Assembly: GCA_949317995.1 (NCBI GenBank)
Contig: OX439048.1
Coordinates: forward strand, 65,787,375-65,851,374
From: Acholoe squamosa
Taxonomy: Eukaryota; Annelida; Polychaeta; Phyllodocida; Polynoidae
Length of the DNA: 64,000 nucleotides
Reading direction: 5' to 3'
In this document: piece by piece, positions 1 to 14,531 of the stretch
How the letters are laid out: every line of letters starts with the position of its first letter
Numbering within the stretch: position 1 is the stretch's first letter
The notes under the pieces: generated by a model
Databases searched by the model: none
Seen by the model: the letters and a program-made list of their open reading frames with translations, nothing else
What the model was told of the DNA's origin: nothing
Position numbers and translations under genes: made by a program

Positions 1-3000
1 CTTACTGACTCTAGACCTACTCACTGAATATGTTTAATCCCTTTGATACATCATATAGCCCTCTTAAACCACTCAGAAAGATCAACAATTACCAATTCTG
101 TTGTCAAGCAGTCATGCTCCTTATGATGAAATGTTCAATATCTAAAACCCTTTGAATAATGTTTTATCACAAATACATTACAAGTAGATCAGGTTTTTGC
201 AGATGTCTCTATGCCTAATAGATTATAGTTTGGTATGTGTTAATGTAGAAGCCATTGTTCTTAATTTCTTAGATGTGTTTTCATTGTGAATTCCATCACT
301 CCTTGACAGTGGTAATATTTACATAGGTGGTGCCATAGCCATATCACTTTTTAACTATTTAGCATTTCCCAGCCATAGGACACATCACTAGTAATTTTCA
401 GAGTACACCTGCTATGTGTTGTCATAATTACACTGGGTACCACAAGGACAGATGAATAATGATAAATCCCTCTCGTACTTGCCCATTGTAACCTTACCTA
501 TCTGTTTGGTTTTTACTCTTGGCCCCCTGGTCTATAAAACATACAGATTACTTCATTGTGATGTGTCGTTTATTCAGATGATGCAGCGTGCCAGTCATTT
601 AGAAGGCATCTTCCTGACCTACACCCAATGTTCTCATCTTTGGTGTTATAAATACATTTCATTCATGGTCCTTGTCATTTGTGCTGAAATAATGTCCACC
701 ATTTTCAAGTGACATCAAATTCTGAGAAATGGATTCATAGAGAGCTATTAGCTATACTCATCATTCCTCACTGGAATACTAAACTTAATTGTAGTGAAGC
801 TGCCACTTTGTACTTTTGTATATCATTGTTTCAGTGGCTCTACATCTATTGACGATAGCATTGAGCAAATACATTAATAGCACTAATACCTGTGATGGAG
901 TCACAAAGATGCACACGTTTTTATCATATCATATCTTGCTTAAAGTTGTGTCCTGAGTAAATGCAGTTTGAAGTGTTCACATGGTATGCTATTATTGTTT
1001 AAATCTTCCATAATACAGTAATCTCTTGCCTCTGAGGCCTACTCTTTGTAATGTAGCGTCTCAAGGATTCCATTAATGTCCAAACATAGTTTATTATATC
1101 ATTCTCTGACAATATATTTTTTCAGAATATTTATCTTAGCATTATTTACATTGACAGGAATAATTGTCAAAACCTACCAGGGTTATTTTGCCCATTAGTG
1201 AAACCATGGTATTTCCTTCATTAAGATTTGCAAGGCCTGATACCTAGGGGTTTTTAAAGGATTTGAGCACCTCAAGGTTTTCTTACTTCCATCTTAGAAG
1301 TATACTTTCATATATTCAATGTGCAGGTATTGGTCAATCTGGCTCACCCTTGTTTGTTTGATATGATAGACCAACCTACTGTAAACCTTTCTTAACACTT
1401 GTGTACATAACTTACAAATAGATGTGTAAAGGGCCCCTAACTGCCAAGATCGAAAAACTTGATGCTTTGTTCAAATTGAAATGAGATATTAGACATAGGT
1501 TTGTCATTTGATAAACATTCAGTACCTGACCTACTTCTTACCTGACATGTTCACTTGGTAGTACCACTTTAGGTATATAACCACCTATTGTGTTCTAAGG
1601 GTGGAAACACTAGCTACAAAGCTGTTATTTACATAGTCCATCTTGTTGATAATCTCTCTATCTTTAGGTAGAGTAGACAAGTTACGAGGAAACACTGTGA
1701 ATGCATGAACATATATGTTCTATTATTCCTTAAATGCGTATATCTCTGTCTCAACTCCATGCCTACTACACCATTGGGTATTGGAAATCATATATCATAT
1801 GTACTTGGAGGTCATTCTAGAATGAGATTCTGCATCTTCATATTGACATAGGTCATTACAACAATGTGTTACTTACCTCACAAACTTAGGACAGACCTGG
1901 GACTTACCAATACCTTGGTTCAGTACCAGGTAATCTGTTATTGTCTTTGATTCGAGGTGAGGGTTTGTTGAAATGTAATTTTTTTCAGTTTCTAAAGTCC
2001 TGCATTTGAGGGTCAGAGGGTGGAATAGATTATCTCACTGATGCGGCAGTTTCCTTTGTTATGTCGAATTGATGAAGAGAAACATGAAAAGTGCAATTTG
2101 GAGCAGTCTGTGTATAAATCATTGCATTTGGTTGTTGTAGTCTAATATTATACTTACCTAAGAATTACAGTTGCACTCAAATGCACTAAGGTGGTTTCTC
2201 TGGTTTTTAGTCTTGTCCTCCTGATTGATAAAAAGTACACTCTGACATGCCAATCATTTTGACAATATTTTCCAGATGTACATAAAACATTCCAGATAGT
2301 GGATACAGGTTACAAAGAGGTGTATTGTAGGGACAGCTACAAGTCAATTCTGGATGAACATGCTAGGAAAAAGATGGATAAGATAGTTTTTAAGAATAAC
2401 CACCATAACTTACCAGGGTTAATTAGCCCATTAGTAAAGTTGATGTTTCCTTCTCTAATTCTGTTGATCCTTTGCAAGGACTGATACCTAAGGGTTTCTA
2501 AGGGATTGAATGTGTTTTGTCTATCAGTCCTTATCTATTTGAAGCATGTTTGTTATTCTTATCCCACCACCCAAACAGCTTACTCTTACCCTCACCTAGG
2601 GGCCACATCCTGATCCTCTCTCCACTGGATTATTTACTTACCTTACTGACTCTAGACCTACTCACTGAATATGTTTAATCCCTTTGATACATCATATAGC
2701 CCTCTTAAACCACTCAGAAAGATCAACAATTACCAATTCTGTTGTCAAGCAGTCATGCTCCTTATGATGAAATGTTCAATATCTAAAACCCTTTGAATAA
2801 TGTTTTATCACAAATACATTACAAGTAGATCAGGTTTTTGCAGATGTCTCTATGCCTAATAGATTATAGTTTGGTATGTGTTAATGTAGAAGCCATTGTT
2901 CTTAATTTCTTAGATGTGTTTTCATTGTGAATTCCATCACTCCTTGACAGTGGTAATATTTACATAGGTGGTGCCATAGCCATATCACTTTTTAACTATT

Positions 3001-6000
3001 TAGCATTTCCCAGCCATAGGACACATCACTAGTAATTTTCAGAGTACACCTGCTATGTGTTGTCATAATTACACTGGGTACCACAAGGACAGATGAATAA
3101 TGATAAATCCCTCTCGTACTTGCCCATTGTAACCTTACCTATCTGTTTGGTTTTTACTCTTGGCCCCCTGGTCTATAAAACATACAGATTACTTCATTGT
3201 GATGTGTCGTTTATTCAGATGATGCAGCGTGCCAGTCATTTAGAAGGCATCTTCCTGACCTACACCCAATGTTCTCATCTTTGGTGTTATAAATACATTT
3301 CATTCATGGTCCTTGTCATTTGTGCTGAAATAATGTCCACCATTTTCAAGTGACATCAAATTCTGAGAAATGGATTCATAGAGAGCTATTAGCTATACTC
3401 ATCATTCCTCACTGGAATACTAAACTTAATTGTAGTGAAGCTGCCACTTTGTACTTTTGTATATCATTGTTTCAGTGGCTCTACATCTATTGACGATAGC
3501 ATTGAGCAAATACATTAATAGCACTAATACCTGTGATGGAGTCACAAAGATGCACACGTTTTTATCATATCATATCTTGCTTAAAGTTGTGTCCTGAGTA
3601 AATGCAGTTTGAAGTGTTCACATGGTATGCTATTATTGTTTAAATCTTCCATAATACAGTAATCTCTTGCCTCTGAGGCCTACTCTTTGTAATGTAGCGT
3701 CTCAAGGATTCCATTAATGTCCAAACATAGTTTATTATATCATTCTCTGACAATATATTTTTTCAGAATATTTATCTTAGCATTATTTACATTGACAGGA
3801 ATAATTGTCAAAACCTACCAGGGTTATTTTGCCCATTAGTGAAACCATGGTATTTCCTTCATTAAGATTTGCAAGGCCTGATACCTAGGGGTTTTTAAAG
3901 GATTTGAGCACCTCAAGGTTTTCTTACTTCCATCTTAGAAGTATACTTTCATATATTCAATGTGCAGGTATTGGTCAATCTGGCTCACCCTTGTTTGTTT
4001 GATATGATAGACCAACCTACTGTAAACCTTTCTTAACACTTGTGTACATAACTTACAAATAGATGTGTAAAGGGCCCCTAACTGCCAAGATCGAAAAACT
4101 TGATGCTTTGTTCAAATTGAAATGAGATATTAGACATAGGTTTGTCATTTGATAAACATTCAGTACCTGACCTACTTCTTACCTGACATGTTCACTTGGT
4201 AGTACCACTTTAGGTATATAACCACCTATTGTGTTCTAAGGGTGGAAACACTAGCTACAAAGCTGTTATTTACATAGTCCATCTTGTTGATAATCTCTCT
4301 ATCTTTAGGTAGAGTAGACAAGTTACGAGGAAACACTGTGAATGCATGAACATATATGTTCTATTATTCCTTAAATGCGTATATCTCTGTCTCAACTCCA
4401 TGCCTACTACACCATTGGGTATTGGAAATCATATATCATATGTACTTGGAGGTCATTCTAGAATGAGATTCTGCATCTTCATATTGACATAGGTCATTAC
4501 AACAATGTGTTACTTACCTCACAAACTTAGGACAGACCTGGGACTTACCAATACCTTGGTTCAGTACCAGGTAATCTGTTATTGTCTTTGATTCGAGGTG
4601 AGGGTTTGTTGAAATGTAATTTTTTTCAGTTTCTAAAGTCCTGCATTTGAGGGTCAGAGGGTGGAATAGATTATCTCACTGATGCGGCAGTTTCCTTTGT
4701 TATGTCGAATTGATGAAGAGAAACATGAAAAGTGCAATTTGGAGCAGTCTGTGTATAAATCATTGCATTTGGTTGTTGTAGTCTAATATTATACTTACCT
4801 AAGAATTACAGTTGCACTCAAATGCACTAAGGTGGTTTCTCTGGTTTTTAGTCTTGTCCTCCTGATTGATAAAAAGTACACTCTGACATGCCAATCATTT
4901 TGACAATATTTTCCAGATGTACATAAAACATTCCAGATAGTGGATACAGGTTACAAAGAGGTGTATTGTAGGGACAGCTACAAGTCAATTCTGGATGAAC
5001 ATGCTAGGAAAAAGATGGATAAGATAGTTTTTAAGAATAACCATCATAACTTACCAGGGTTAATTAGCCCATTAGTAAAGTTGATGTTTCCTTCTCTAAT
5101 TCTGTTGATCCTTTGCAAGGACTGATACCTAAGGGTTTCTAAGGGATTGAATGTGTTTTGTCTATCAGTCCTTATCTATTTGAAGCATGTTTGTTATTCT
5201 TATCCCACCACCCAAACAGCTTACTCTTACCCTCACCTAGGGGCCACATCCTGATCCTCTCTCCACTGGATTATTTACTTACCTTACTGACTCTAGACCT
5301 ACTCACTGAATATGTTTAATCCCTTTGATACATCATATAGCCCTCTTAAACCACTCAGAAAGATCAACAATTACCAATTCTGTTGTCAAGCAGTCATGCT
5401 CCTTATGATGAAATGTTCAATATCTAAAACCCTTTGAATAATGTTTTATCACAAATACATTACAAGTAGATCAGGTTTTTGCAGATGTCTCTATGCCTAA
5501 TAGATTATAGTTTGGTATGTGTTAATGTAGAAGCCATTGTTCTTAATTTCTTAGATGTGTTTTCATTGTGAATTCCATCACTCCTTGACAGTGGTAATAT
5601 TTACATAGGTGGTGCCATAGCCATATCACTTTTTAACTATTTAGCATTTCCCAGCCATAGGACACATCACTAGTAATTTTCAGAGTACACCTGCTATGTG
5701 TTGTCATAATTACACTGGGTACCACAAGGACAGATGAATAATGATAAATCCCTCTCGTACTTGCCCATTGTAACCTTACCTATCTGTTTGGTTTTTACTC
5801 TTGGCCCCCTGGTCTATAAAACATACAGATTACTTCATTGTGATGTGTCGTTTATTCAGATGATGCAGCGTGCCAGTCATTTAGAAGGCATCTTCCTGAC
5901 CTACACCCAATGTTCTCATCTTTGGTGTTATAAATACATTTCATTCATGGTCCTTGTCATTTGTGCTGAAATAATGTCCACCATTTTCAAGTGACATCAA

Positions 6001-9000
6001 ATTCTGAGAAATGGATTCATAGAGAGCTATTAGCTATACTCATCATTCCTCACTGGAATACTAAACTTAATTGTAGTGAAGCTGCCACTTTGTACTTTTG
6101 TATATCATTGTTTCAGTGGCTCTACATCTATTGACGATAGCATTGAGCAAATACATTAATAGCACTAATACCTGTGATGGAGTCACAAAGATGCACACGT
6201 TTTTATCATATCATATCTTGCTTAAAGTTGTGTCCTGAGTAAATGCAGTTTGAAGTGTTCACATGGTATGCTATTATTGTTTAAATCTTCCACAATACAG
6301 TAATCTCTTGCCTCTGAGGCCTACTCTTTGTAATGTAGCGTCTCAAGGATTCCATTAATGTCCAAACATAGTTTATTATATCATTCTCTGACAATATATT
6401 TTTTCAGAATATTTATCTTAGCATTATTTACATTGACAGGAATAATTGTCAAAACCTACCAGGGTTATTTTGCCCATTAGTGAAACCATGGTATTTCCTT
6501 CATTAAGATTTGCAAGGCCTGATACCTAGGGGTTTTTAAAGGATTTGAGCACCTCAAGGTTTTCTTACTTCCATCTTAGAAGTATACTTTCATATATTCA
6601 ATGTGCAGGTATTGGTCAATCTGGCTCACCCTTGTTTGTTTGATATGATAGACCAACCTACTGTAAACCTTTCTTAACACTTGTGTACATAACTTACAAA
6701 TAGATGTGTAAAGGGCCCCTAACTGCCAAGATCGAAAAACTTGATGCTTTGTTCAAATTGAAATGAGATATTAGACATAGGTTTGTCATTTGATAAACAT
6801 TCAGTACCTGACCTACTTCTTACCTGACATGTTCACTTGGTAGTACCACTTTAGGTATATAACCACCTATTGTGTTCTAAGGGTGGAAACACTAGCTACA
6901 AAGCTGTTATTTACATAGTCCATCTTGTTGATAATCTCTCTATCTTTAGGTAGAGTAGACAAGTTACGAGGAAACACTGTGAATGCATGAACATATATGT
7001 TCTATTATTCCTTAAATGCGTATATCTCTGTCTCAACTCCATGCCTACTACACCATTGGGTATTGGAAATCATATATCATATGTACTTGGAGGTCATTCT
7101 AGAATGAGATTCTGCATCTTCATATTGACATAGGTCATTACAACAATGTGTTACTTACCTCACAAACTTAGGACAGACCTGGGACTTACCAATACCTTGG
7201 TTCAGTACCAGGTAATCTGTTATTGTCTTTGATTCGAGGTGAGGGTTTGTTGAAATGTAATTTTTTTCAGTTTCTAAAGTCCTGCATTTGAGGGTCAGAG
7301 GGTGGAATAGATTATCTCACTGATGCGGCAGTTTCCTTTGTTATGTCGAATTGATGAAGAGAAACATGAAAAGTGCAATTTGGAGCAGTCTGTGTATAAA
7401 TCATTGCATTTGGTTGTTGTAGTCTAATATTATACTTACCTAAGAATTACAGTTGCACTCAAATGCACTAAGGTGGTTTCTCTGGTTTTTAGTCTTGTCC
7501 TCCTGATTGATAAAAAGTACACTCTGACATGCCAATCATTTTGACAATATTTTCCAGATGTACATAAAACATTCCAGATAGTGGATACAGGTTACAAAGA
7601 GGTGTATTGTAGGGACAGCTACAAGTCAATTCTGGATGAACATGCTAGGAAAAAGATGGATAAGATAGTTTTTAAGAATAACCACCATAACTTACCAGGG
7701 TTAATTAGCCCATTAGTAAAGTTGATGTTTCCTTCTCTAATTCTGTTGATCCTTTGCAAGGACTGATACCTAAGGGTTTCTAAGGGATTGAATGTGTTTT
7801 GTCTATCAGTCCTTATCTATTTGAAGCATGTTTGTTATTCTTATCCCACCACCCAAACAGCTTACTCTTACCCTCACCTAGGGGCCACATCCTGATCCTC
7901 TCTCCACTGGATTATTTACTTACCTTACTGACTCTAGACCTACTCACTGAATATGTTTAATCCCTTTGATACATCATATAGCCCTCTTAAACCACTCAGA
8001 AAGATCAACAATTACCAATTCTGTTGTCAAGCAGTCATGCTCCTTATGATGAAATGTTCAATATCTAAAACCCTTTGAATAATGTTTTATCACAAATACA
8101 TTACAAGTAGATCAGGTTTTTGCAGATGTCTCTATGCCTAATAGATTATAGTTTGGTATGTGTTAATGTAGAAGCCATTGTTCTTAATTTCTTAGATGTG
8201 TTTTCATTGTGAATTCCATCACTCCTTGACAGTGGTAATATTTACATAGGTGGTGCCATAGCCATATCACTTTTTAACTATTTAGCATTTCCCAGCCATA
8301 GGACACATCACTAGTAATTTTCAGAGTACACCTGCTATGTGTTGTCATAATTACACTGGGTACCACAAGGACAGATGAATAATGATAAATCCCTCTCGTA
8401 CTTGCCCATTGTAACCTTACCTATCTGTTTGGTTTTTACTCTTGGCCCCCTGGTCTATAAAACATACAGATTACTTCATTGTGATGTGTCGTTTATTCAG
8501 ATGATGCAGCGTGCCAGTCATTTAGAAGGCATCTTCCTGACCTACACCCAATGTTCTCATCTTTGGTGTTATAAATACATTTCATTCATGGTCCTTGTCA
8601 TTTGTGCTGAAATAATGTCCACCATTTTCAAGTGACATCAAATTCTGAGAAATGGATTCATAGAGAGCTATTAGCTATACTCATCATTCCTCACTGGAAT
8701 ACTAAACTTAATTGTAGTGAAGCTGCCACTTTGTACTTTTGTATATCATTGTTTCAGTGGCTCTACATCTATTGACGATAGCATTGAGCAAATACATTAA
8801 TAGCACTAATACCTGTGATGGAGTCACAAAGATGCACACGTTTTTATCATATCATATCTTGCTTAAAGTTGTGTCCTGAGTAAATGCAGTTTGAAGTGTT
8901 CACATGGTATGCTATTATTGTTTAAATCTTCCATAATACAGTAATCTCTTGCCTCTGAGGCCTACTCTTTGTAATGTAGCGTCTCAAGGATTCCATTAAT

Positions 9001-12000
9001 GTCCAAACATAGTTTATTATATCATTCTCTGACAATATATTTTTTCAGAATATTTATCTTAGCATTATTTACATTGACAGGAATAATTGTCAAAACCTAC
9101 CAGGGTTATTTTGCCCATTAGTGAAACCATGGTATTTCCTTCATTAAGATTTGCAAGGCCTGATACCTAGGGGTTTTTAAAGGATTTGAGCACCTCAAGG
9201 TTTTCTTACTTCCATCTTAGAAGTATACTTTCATATATTCAATGTGCAGGTATTGGTCAATCTGGCTCACCCTTGTTTGTTTGATATGATAGACCAACCT
9301 ACTGTAAACCTTTCTTAACACTTGTGTACATAACTTACAAATAGATGTGTAAAGGGCCCCTAACTGCCAAGATCGAAAAACTTGATGCTTTGTTCAAATT
9401 GAAATGAGATATTAGACATAGGTTTGTCATTTGATAAACATTCAGTACCTGACCTACTTCTTACCTGACATGTTCACTTGGTAGTACCACTTTAGGTATA
9501 TAACCACCTATTGTGTTCTAAGGGTGGAAACACTAGCTACAAAGCTGTTATTTACATAGTCCATCTTGTTGATAATCTCTCTATCTTTAGGTAGAGTAGA
9601 CAAGTTACGAGGAAACACTGTGAATGCATGAACATATATGTTCTATTATTCCTTAAATGCGTATATCTCTGTCTCAACTCCATGCCTACTACACCATTGG
9701 GTATTGGAAATCATATATCATATGTACTTGGAGGTCATTCTAGAATGAGATTCTGCATCTTCATATTGACATAGGTCATTACAACAATGTGTTACTTACC
9801 TCACAAACTTAGGACAGACCTGGGACTTACCAATACCTTGGTTCAGTACCAGGTAATCTGTTATTGTCTTTGATTCGAGGTGAGGGTTTGTTGAAATGTA
9901 ATTTTTTTCAGTTTCTAAAGTCCTGCATTTGAGGGTCAGAGGGTGGAATAGATTATCTCACTGATGCGGCAGTTTCCTTTGTTATGTCGAATTGATGAAG
10001 AGAAACATGAAAAGTGCAATTTGGAGCAGTCTGTGTATAAATCATTGCATTTGGTTGTTGTAGTCTAATATTATACTTACCTAAGAATTACAGTTGCACT
10101 CAAATGCACTAAGGTGGTTTCTCTGGTTTTTAGTCTTGTCCTCCTGATTGATAAAAAGTACACTCTGACATGCCAATCATTTTGACAATATTTTCCAGAT
10201 GTACATAAAACATTCCAGATAGTGGATACAGGTTACAAAGAGGTGTATTGTAGGGACAGCTACAAGTCAATTCTGGATGAACATGCTAGGAAAAAGATGG
10301 ATAAGATAGTTTTTAAGAATAACCACCATAACTTACCAGGGTTAATTAGCCCATTAGTAAAGTTGATGTTTCCTTCTCTAATTCTGTTGATCCTTTGCAA
10401 GGACTGATACCTAAGGGTTTCTAAGGGATTGAATGTGTTTTGTCTATCAGTCCTTATCTATTTGAAGCATGTTTGTTATTCTTATCCCACCACCCAAACA
10501 GCTTACTCTTACCCTCACCTAGGGGCCACATCCTGATCCTCTCTCCACTGGATTATTTACTTACCTTACTGACTCTAGACCTACTCACTGAATATGTTTA
10601 ATCCCTTTGATACATCATATAGCCCTCTTAAACCACTCAGAAAGATCAACAATTACCAATTCTGTTGTCAAGCAGTCATGCTCCTTATGATGAAATGTTC
10701 AATATCTAAAACCCTTTGAATAATGTTTTATCACAAATACATTACAAGTAGATCAGGTTTTTGCAGATGTCTCTATGCCTAATAGATTATAGTTTGGTAT
10801 GTGTTAATGTAGAAGCCATTGTTCTTAATTTCTTAGATGTGTTTTCATTGTGAATTCCATCACTCCTTGACAGTGGTAATATTTACATAGGTGGTGCCAT
10901 AGCCATATCACTTTTTAACTATTTAGCATTTCCCAGCCATAGGACACATCACTAGTAATTTTCAGAGTACACCTGCTATGTGTTGTCATAATTACACTGG
11001 GTACCACAAGGACAGATGAATAATGATAAATCCCTCTCGTACTTGCCCATTGTAACCTTACCTATCTGTTTGGTTTTTACTCTTGGCCCCCTGGTCTATA
11101 AAACATACAGATTACTTCATTGTGATGTGTCGTTTATTCAGATGATGCAGCGTGCCAGTCATTTAGAAGGCATCTTCCTGACCTACACCCAATGTTCTCA
11201 TCTTTGGTGTTATAAATACATTTCATTCATGGTCCTTGTCATTTGTGCTGAAATAATGTCCACCATTTTCAAGTGACATCAAATTCTGAGAAATGGATTC
11301 ATAGAGAGCTATTAGCTATACTCATCATTCCTCACTGGAATACTAAACTTAATTGTAGTGAAGCTGCCACTTTGTACTTTTGTATATCATTGTTTCAGTG
11401 GCTCTACATCTATTGACGATAGCATTGAGCAAATACATTAATAGCACTAATACCTGTGATGGAGTCACAAAGATGCACACGTTTTTATCATATCATATCT
11501 TGCTTAAAGTTGTGTCCTGAGTAAATGCAGTTTGAAGTGTTCACATGGTATGCTATTATTGTTTAAATCTTCCATAATACAGTAATCTCTTGCCTCTGAG
11601 GCCTACTCTTTGTAATGTAGCGTCTCAAGGATTCCATTAATGTCCAAACATAGTTTATTATATCATTCTCTGACAATATATTTTTTCAGAATATTTATCT
11701 TAGCATTATTTACATTGACAGGAATAATTGTCAAAACCTACCAGGGTTATTTTGCCCATTAGTGAAACCATGGTATTTCCTTCATTAAGATTTGCAAGGC
11801 CTGATACCTAGGGGTTTTTAAAGGATTTGAGCACCTCAAGGTTTTCTTACTTCCATCTTAGAAGTATACTTTCATATATTCAATGTGCAGGTATTGGTCA
11901 ATCTGGCTCACCCTTGTTTGTTTGATATGATAGACCAACCTACTGTAAACCTTTCTTAACACTTGTGTACATAACTTACAAATAGATGTGTAAAGGGCCC

Positions 12001-14531
12001 CTAACTGCCAAGATCGAAAAACTTGATGCTTTGTTCAAATTGAAATGAGATATTAGACATAGGTTTGTCATTTGATAAACATTCAGTACCTGACCTACTT
12101 CTTACCTGACATGTTCACTTGGTAGTACCACTTTAGGTATATAACCACCTATTGTGTTCTAAGGGTGGAAACACTAGCTACAAAGCTGTTATTTACATAG
12201 TCCATCTTGTTGATAATCTCTCTATCTTTAGGTAGAGTAGACAAGTTACGAGGAAACACTGTGAATGCATGAACATATATGTTCTATTATTCCTTAAATG
12301 CGTATATCTCTGTCTCAACTCCATGCCTACTACACCATTGGGTATTGGAAATCATATATCATATGTACTTGGAGGTCATTCTAGAATGAGATTCTGCATC
12401 TTCATATTGACATAGGTCATTACAACAATGTGTTACTTACCTCACAAACTTAGGACAGACCTGGGACTTACCAATACCTTGGTTCAGTACCAGGTAATCT
12501 GTTATTGTCTTTGATTCGAGGTGAGGGTTTGTTGAAATGTAATTTTTTTCAGTTTCTAAAGTCCTGCATTTGAGGGTCAGAGGGTGGAATAGATTATCTC
12601 ACTGATGCGGCAGTTTCCTTTGTTATGTCGAATTGATGAAGAGAAACATGAAAAGTGCAATTTGGAGCAGTCTGTGTATAAATCATTGCATTTGGTTGTT
12701 GTAGTCTAATATTATACTTACCTAAGAATTACAGTTGCACTCAAATGCACTAAGGTGGTTTCTCTGGTTTTTAGTCTTGTCCTCCTGATTGATAAAAAGT
12801 ACACTCTGACATGCCAATCATTTTGACAATATTTTCCAGATGTACATAAAACATTCCAGATAGTGGATACAGGTTACAAAGAGGTGTATTGTAGGGACAG
12901 CTACAAGTCAATTCTGGATGAACATGCTAGGAAAAAGATGGATAAGATAGTTTTTAAGAATAACCATCATAACTTACCAGGGTTAATTAGCCCATTAGTA
13001 AAGTTGATGTTTCCTTCTCTAATTCTGTTGATCCTTTGCAAGGACTGATACCTAAGGGTTTCTAAGGGATTGAATGTGTTTTGTCTATCAGTCCTTATCT
13101 ATTTGAAGCATGTTTGTTATTCTTATCCCACCACCCAAACAGCTTACTCTTACCCTCACCTAGGGGCCACATCCTGATCCTCTCTCCACTGGATTATTTA
13201 CTTACCTTACTGACTCTAGACCTACTCACTGAATATGTTTAATCCCTTTGATACATCATATAGCCCTCTTAAACCACTCAGAAAGATCAACAATTACCAA
13301 TTCTGTTGTCAAGCAGTCATGCTCCTTATGATGAAATGTTCAATATCTAAAACCCTTTGAATAATGTTTTATCACAAATACATTACAAGTAGATCAGGTT
13401 TTTGCAGATGTCTCTATGCCTAATAGATTATAGTTTGGTATGTGTTAATGTAGAAGCCATTGTTCTTAATTTCTTAGATGTGTTTTCATTGTGAATTCCA
13501 TCACTCCTTGACAGTGGTAATATTTACATAGGTGGTGCCATAGCCATATCACTTTTTAACTATTTAGCATTTCCCAGCCATAGGACACATCACTAGTAAT
13601 TTTCAGAGTACACCTGCTATGTGTTGTCATAATTACACTGGGTACCACAAGGACAGATGAATAATGATAAATCCCTCTCGTACTTGCCCATTGTAACCTT
13701 ACCTATCTGTTTGGTTTTTACTCTTGGCCCCCTGGTCTATAAAACATACAGATTACTTCATTGTGATGTGTCGTTTATTCAGATGATGCAGCGTGCCAGT
13801 CATTTAGAAGGCATCTTCCTGACCTACACCCAATGTTCTCATCTTTGGTGTTATAAATACATTTCATTCATGGTCCTTGTCATTTGTGCTGAAATAATGT
13901 CCACCATTTTCAAGTGACATCAAATTCTGAGAAATGGATTCATAGAGAGCTATTAGCTATACTCATCATTCCTCACTGGAATACTAAACTTAATTGTAGT
14001 GAAGCTGCCACTTTGTACTTTTGTATATCATTGTTTCAGTGGCTCTACATCTATTGACGATAGCATTGAGCAAATACATTAATAGCACTAATACCTGTGA
14101 TGGAGTCACAAAGATGCACACGTTTTTATCATATCATATCTTGCTTAAAGTTGTGTCCTGAGTAAATGCAGTTTGAAGTGTTCACATGGTATGCTATTAT
14201 TGTTTAAATCTTCCATAATACAGTAATCTCTTGCCTCTGAGGCCTACTCTTTGTAATGTAGCGTCTCAAGGATTCCATTAATGTCCAAACATAGTTTATT
14301 ATATCATTCTCTGACAATATATTTTTTCAGAATATTTATCTTAGCATTATTTACATTGACAGGAATAATTGTCAAAACCTACCAGGGTTATTTTGCCCAT
14401 TAGTGAAACCATGGTATTTCCTTCATTAAGATTTGCAAGGCCTGATACCTAGGGGTTTTTAAAGGATTTGAGCACCTCAAGGTTTTCTTACTTCCATCTT
14501 AGAAGTATACTTTCATATATTCAATGTGCAG
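1..14531 (+). repeat. 2,641-bp satellite array, about 5.5 near-identical head-to-tail copies
   Basis: The sequence at 1 recurs at 2642, 5283, 7924, 10565 and 13206, a fixed period of 2,641 bp with no length change. Reading the copies side by side I saw only two variable sites: C/T at unit position 2403 (C in copies 1, 3 and 4; T at 5044 and 12967) and one T-to-C at 6293. The sixth copy stays in register until about 14531, then switches to a version a few percent diverged. The array enters from outside the window, so total copy number is unknown. Each unit carries an 86-codon ATG ORF (452-712 and equivalents) and a 61-codon non-ATG ORF, neither with a recognisable domain. Older copies of the same sequence lie at 26.7-29, 33-36 and 40.6-43 kb. 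Such homogeneity implies recent amplification or strong concerted evolution, or an assembly effect. Confidence 0.97.

Noticed and set aside
452..712. 86-codon ATG ORF present in every satellite copy, with a hydrophobic stretch
   Set aside because: The copies are nearly identical DNA, so conservation of the ORF carries no information. The older relative at about 20500-20760 does not keep it, and there is no recognisable domain.
1..14531. CRISPR array or bacterial repeat
   Set aside because: A 2.6-kb head-to-tail unit without spacers, together with SINEs and LTR elements, is eukaryotic satellite DNA.
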